Shown here: piece after piece, positions 32,685-33,127 of the stretch
Layout of the letters: every line of letters starts with the position of its first letter
Numbering within the stretch: the stretch's first letter is position 1
Assembly: GCA_001770425.1 (NCBI GenBank)
Contig: MEQZ01000014.1
Location: 5,300-38,426 of the forward strand
Origin: Betaproteobacteria bacterium RIFCSPLOWO2_02_FULL_65_20
GTDB taxonomy: Bacteria > Pseudomonadota > Gammaproteobacteria > Burkholderiales > SG8-39
Length of the DNA stretch: 33,127 nucleotides
Direction: 5' to 3'
Notes under the pieces: model-generated
The model's database searches: none
Seen by the model: only the letters and a program-made list of their open reading frames with translations
Told to the model about the DNA's origin: nothing
Translations under genes and position numbers: made by a program

Positions 32685-33127
32685 AGGAAGAGCTCGCGCG
32701 GATCGATCTTCACGCTGTCGTACTCCAGTGTGCGCTGGATCCGGTACGGCTCGTCGGGTCCGACTTTCGGCTCCTTCATCAGGTCGAGCATCTTGTACGG
32801 AATGAGCGGGTTGCCCTTGGCGTCCTTGACGACCATGATGCGCGGCTGCAACCGGCGCACCATGTTCTGGGCGATCACGACCGCGACCTCGCCGCTGTTG
32901 AGTTCGACCACGCTTCCCACCGGGAAAACGCCTATGCACTGTATGAACTGCTCGACCAGTGCCGGGTGGAACTGCTTGCCGCGCCCCTTGTAGATGATGC
33001 TCAGCGCATTTGCAGGCGATATGTTCTCCCCGAACGGGGGCGGCGCCGTGAGCGTGTCGTATGCATCGACGATCCCCGCGATCAAGCCTGATAGAGCGAT
33101 CGCGTCGCCGCGCAGTCCGCGCGGGTA
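32681..33127 (-). CDS. HD-GYP-domain protein, C-terminal part
   Basis: The last 148 residues of a gene that enters from the right edge. The frame is open to the edge and begins YPRGLRGDAIALSGLIAGI, the region just after the GYP motif, then VDAYDTLTAPPPFGENISP, the usual end of an HD-GYP domain (canonical YDALTSDRPYR). A C-terminal extension follows (VFPVGSVVELNSGEVAVV and a downstream strand pair), a common tail on HD-GYP proteins. HD-GYP enzymes hydrolyse c-di-GMP to GMP; the HD metal ligands lie beyond the edge, so activity cannot be checked. Its stop overlaps the start of the degenerate GGDEF-EAL gene by 4 bp, making the two one translation-coupled pair. Confidence 0.88.
   Translation of the reverse strand, partial: YPRGLRGDAIALSGLIAGIVDAYDTLTAPPPFGENISPANALSIIYKGRGKQFHPALVEQFIQCIGVFPVGSVVELNSGEVAVVIAQNMVRRLQPRIMVVKDAKGNPLIPYKMLDLMKEPKVGPDEPYRIQRTLEYDSVKIDPRELFL

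Noticed and set aside
32685-32939. Upstream extension of the degenerate GGDEF-EAL protein
   Set aside because: The extension reads across the HD-GYP gene in another frame and is Arg/Gln-rich; GTG at 32684 in a GTGA overlap is the natural start.

Overview
The window is high-GC proteobacterial chromosome, most likely Betaproteobacteria (Burkholderiales-like). The pointers are two Bug-type tripartite-tricarboxylate substrate-binding proteins without their membrane partners, a complete branched-chain amino-acid (liv) ABC operon, c-di-GMP and cAMP signalling genes, and dense antisense open frames caused by GC-rich codon use. This placement is inference; there is no rRNA or tRNA gene in the window. 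I saw no intact mobile element, CRISPR array or RNA gene.

Layout. 1-3142 (minus): the start of a LOG-family gene, then a compact operon read as isochorismatase-like hydrolase, cupin with a basic tail, Ldh-type oxidoreductase and RidA-like protein. 3226-4920 (plus): a CocE/S15 hydrolase diverging from that operon. 4950-7474: two Bug solute-binding proteins diverging from a 572-bp spacer that carries a perfect inverted repeat. 7612-13165 (plus): an LVIVD beta-propeller protein, a thiamine-diphosphate enzyme, a duplicated DUF1538 membrane protein and two divergent P-II-like proteins. 13195-19790 (minus): MFS transporter, lone CoxL-type molybdopterin subunit, metallo-beta-lactamase-fold hydrolase, secreted FG-GAP-like protein and dienelactone hydrolase, transcribed in the reverse of that order. 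19925-21514: a 44-residue basic protein, an NnrS-like membrane protein and a MIP18/DUF59 protein. 21655-26563 (minus): livK-livH-livM-livG-livF with a near-consensus promoter, an intrinsic terminator after livK and a 29-bp tandem repeat between livM and livG. 26660-28705: a SSP411/YyaL-type thioredoxin-fold protein. 28927-31290: a GAF-GAF-PAS class III nucleotidyl cyclase resembling cyanobacterial CyaB1. 31380-33127 (minus): a degenerate GGDEF-EAL protein overlapping an HD-GYP gene cut by the window edge.

How the genes may work together. The first 8.7 kb reads as carboxylate or amide scavenging: periplasmic binding proteins, an amidase-like hydrolase, an ester/amide hydrolase, a 2-oxo/2-hydroxy-acid oxidoreductase and a RidA-family protein. 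The liv operon imports branched-chain or related amino acids. The right end is a second-messenger block (cAMP/cGMP cyclase, HD-GYP phosphodiesterase and a probable c-di-GMP receptor-like partner).

The best candidate for an undescribed system is 8924-13165. A DUF1538 protein with two copies of one conserved motif is followed by two overlapping P-II-like genes whose nucleotide-binding loops have diverged from GlnB/GlnK but share a motif with each other, and it is preceded closely by a TPP enzyme. This looks like a P-II-gated transporter or channel of unknown substrate. The adjacent LVIVD propeller has a histidine at the same position in five of seven blades, suggesting a central metal site.
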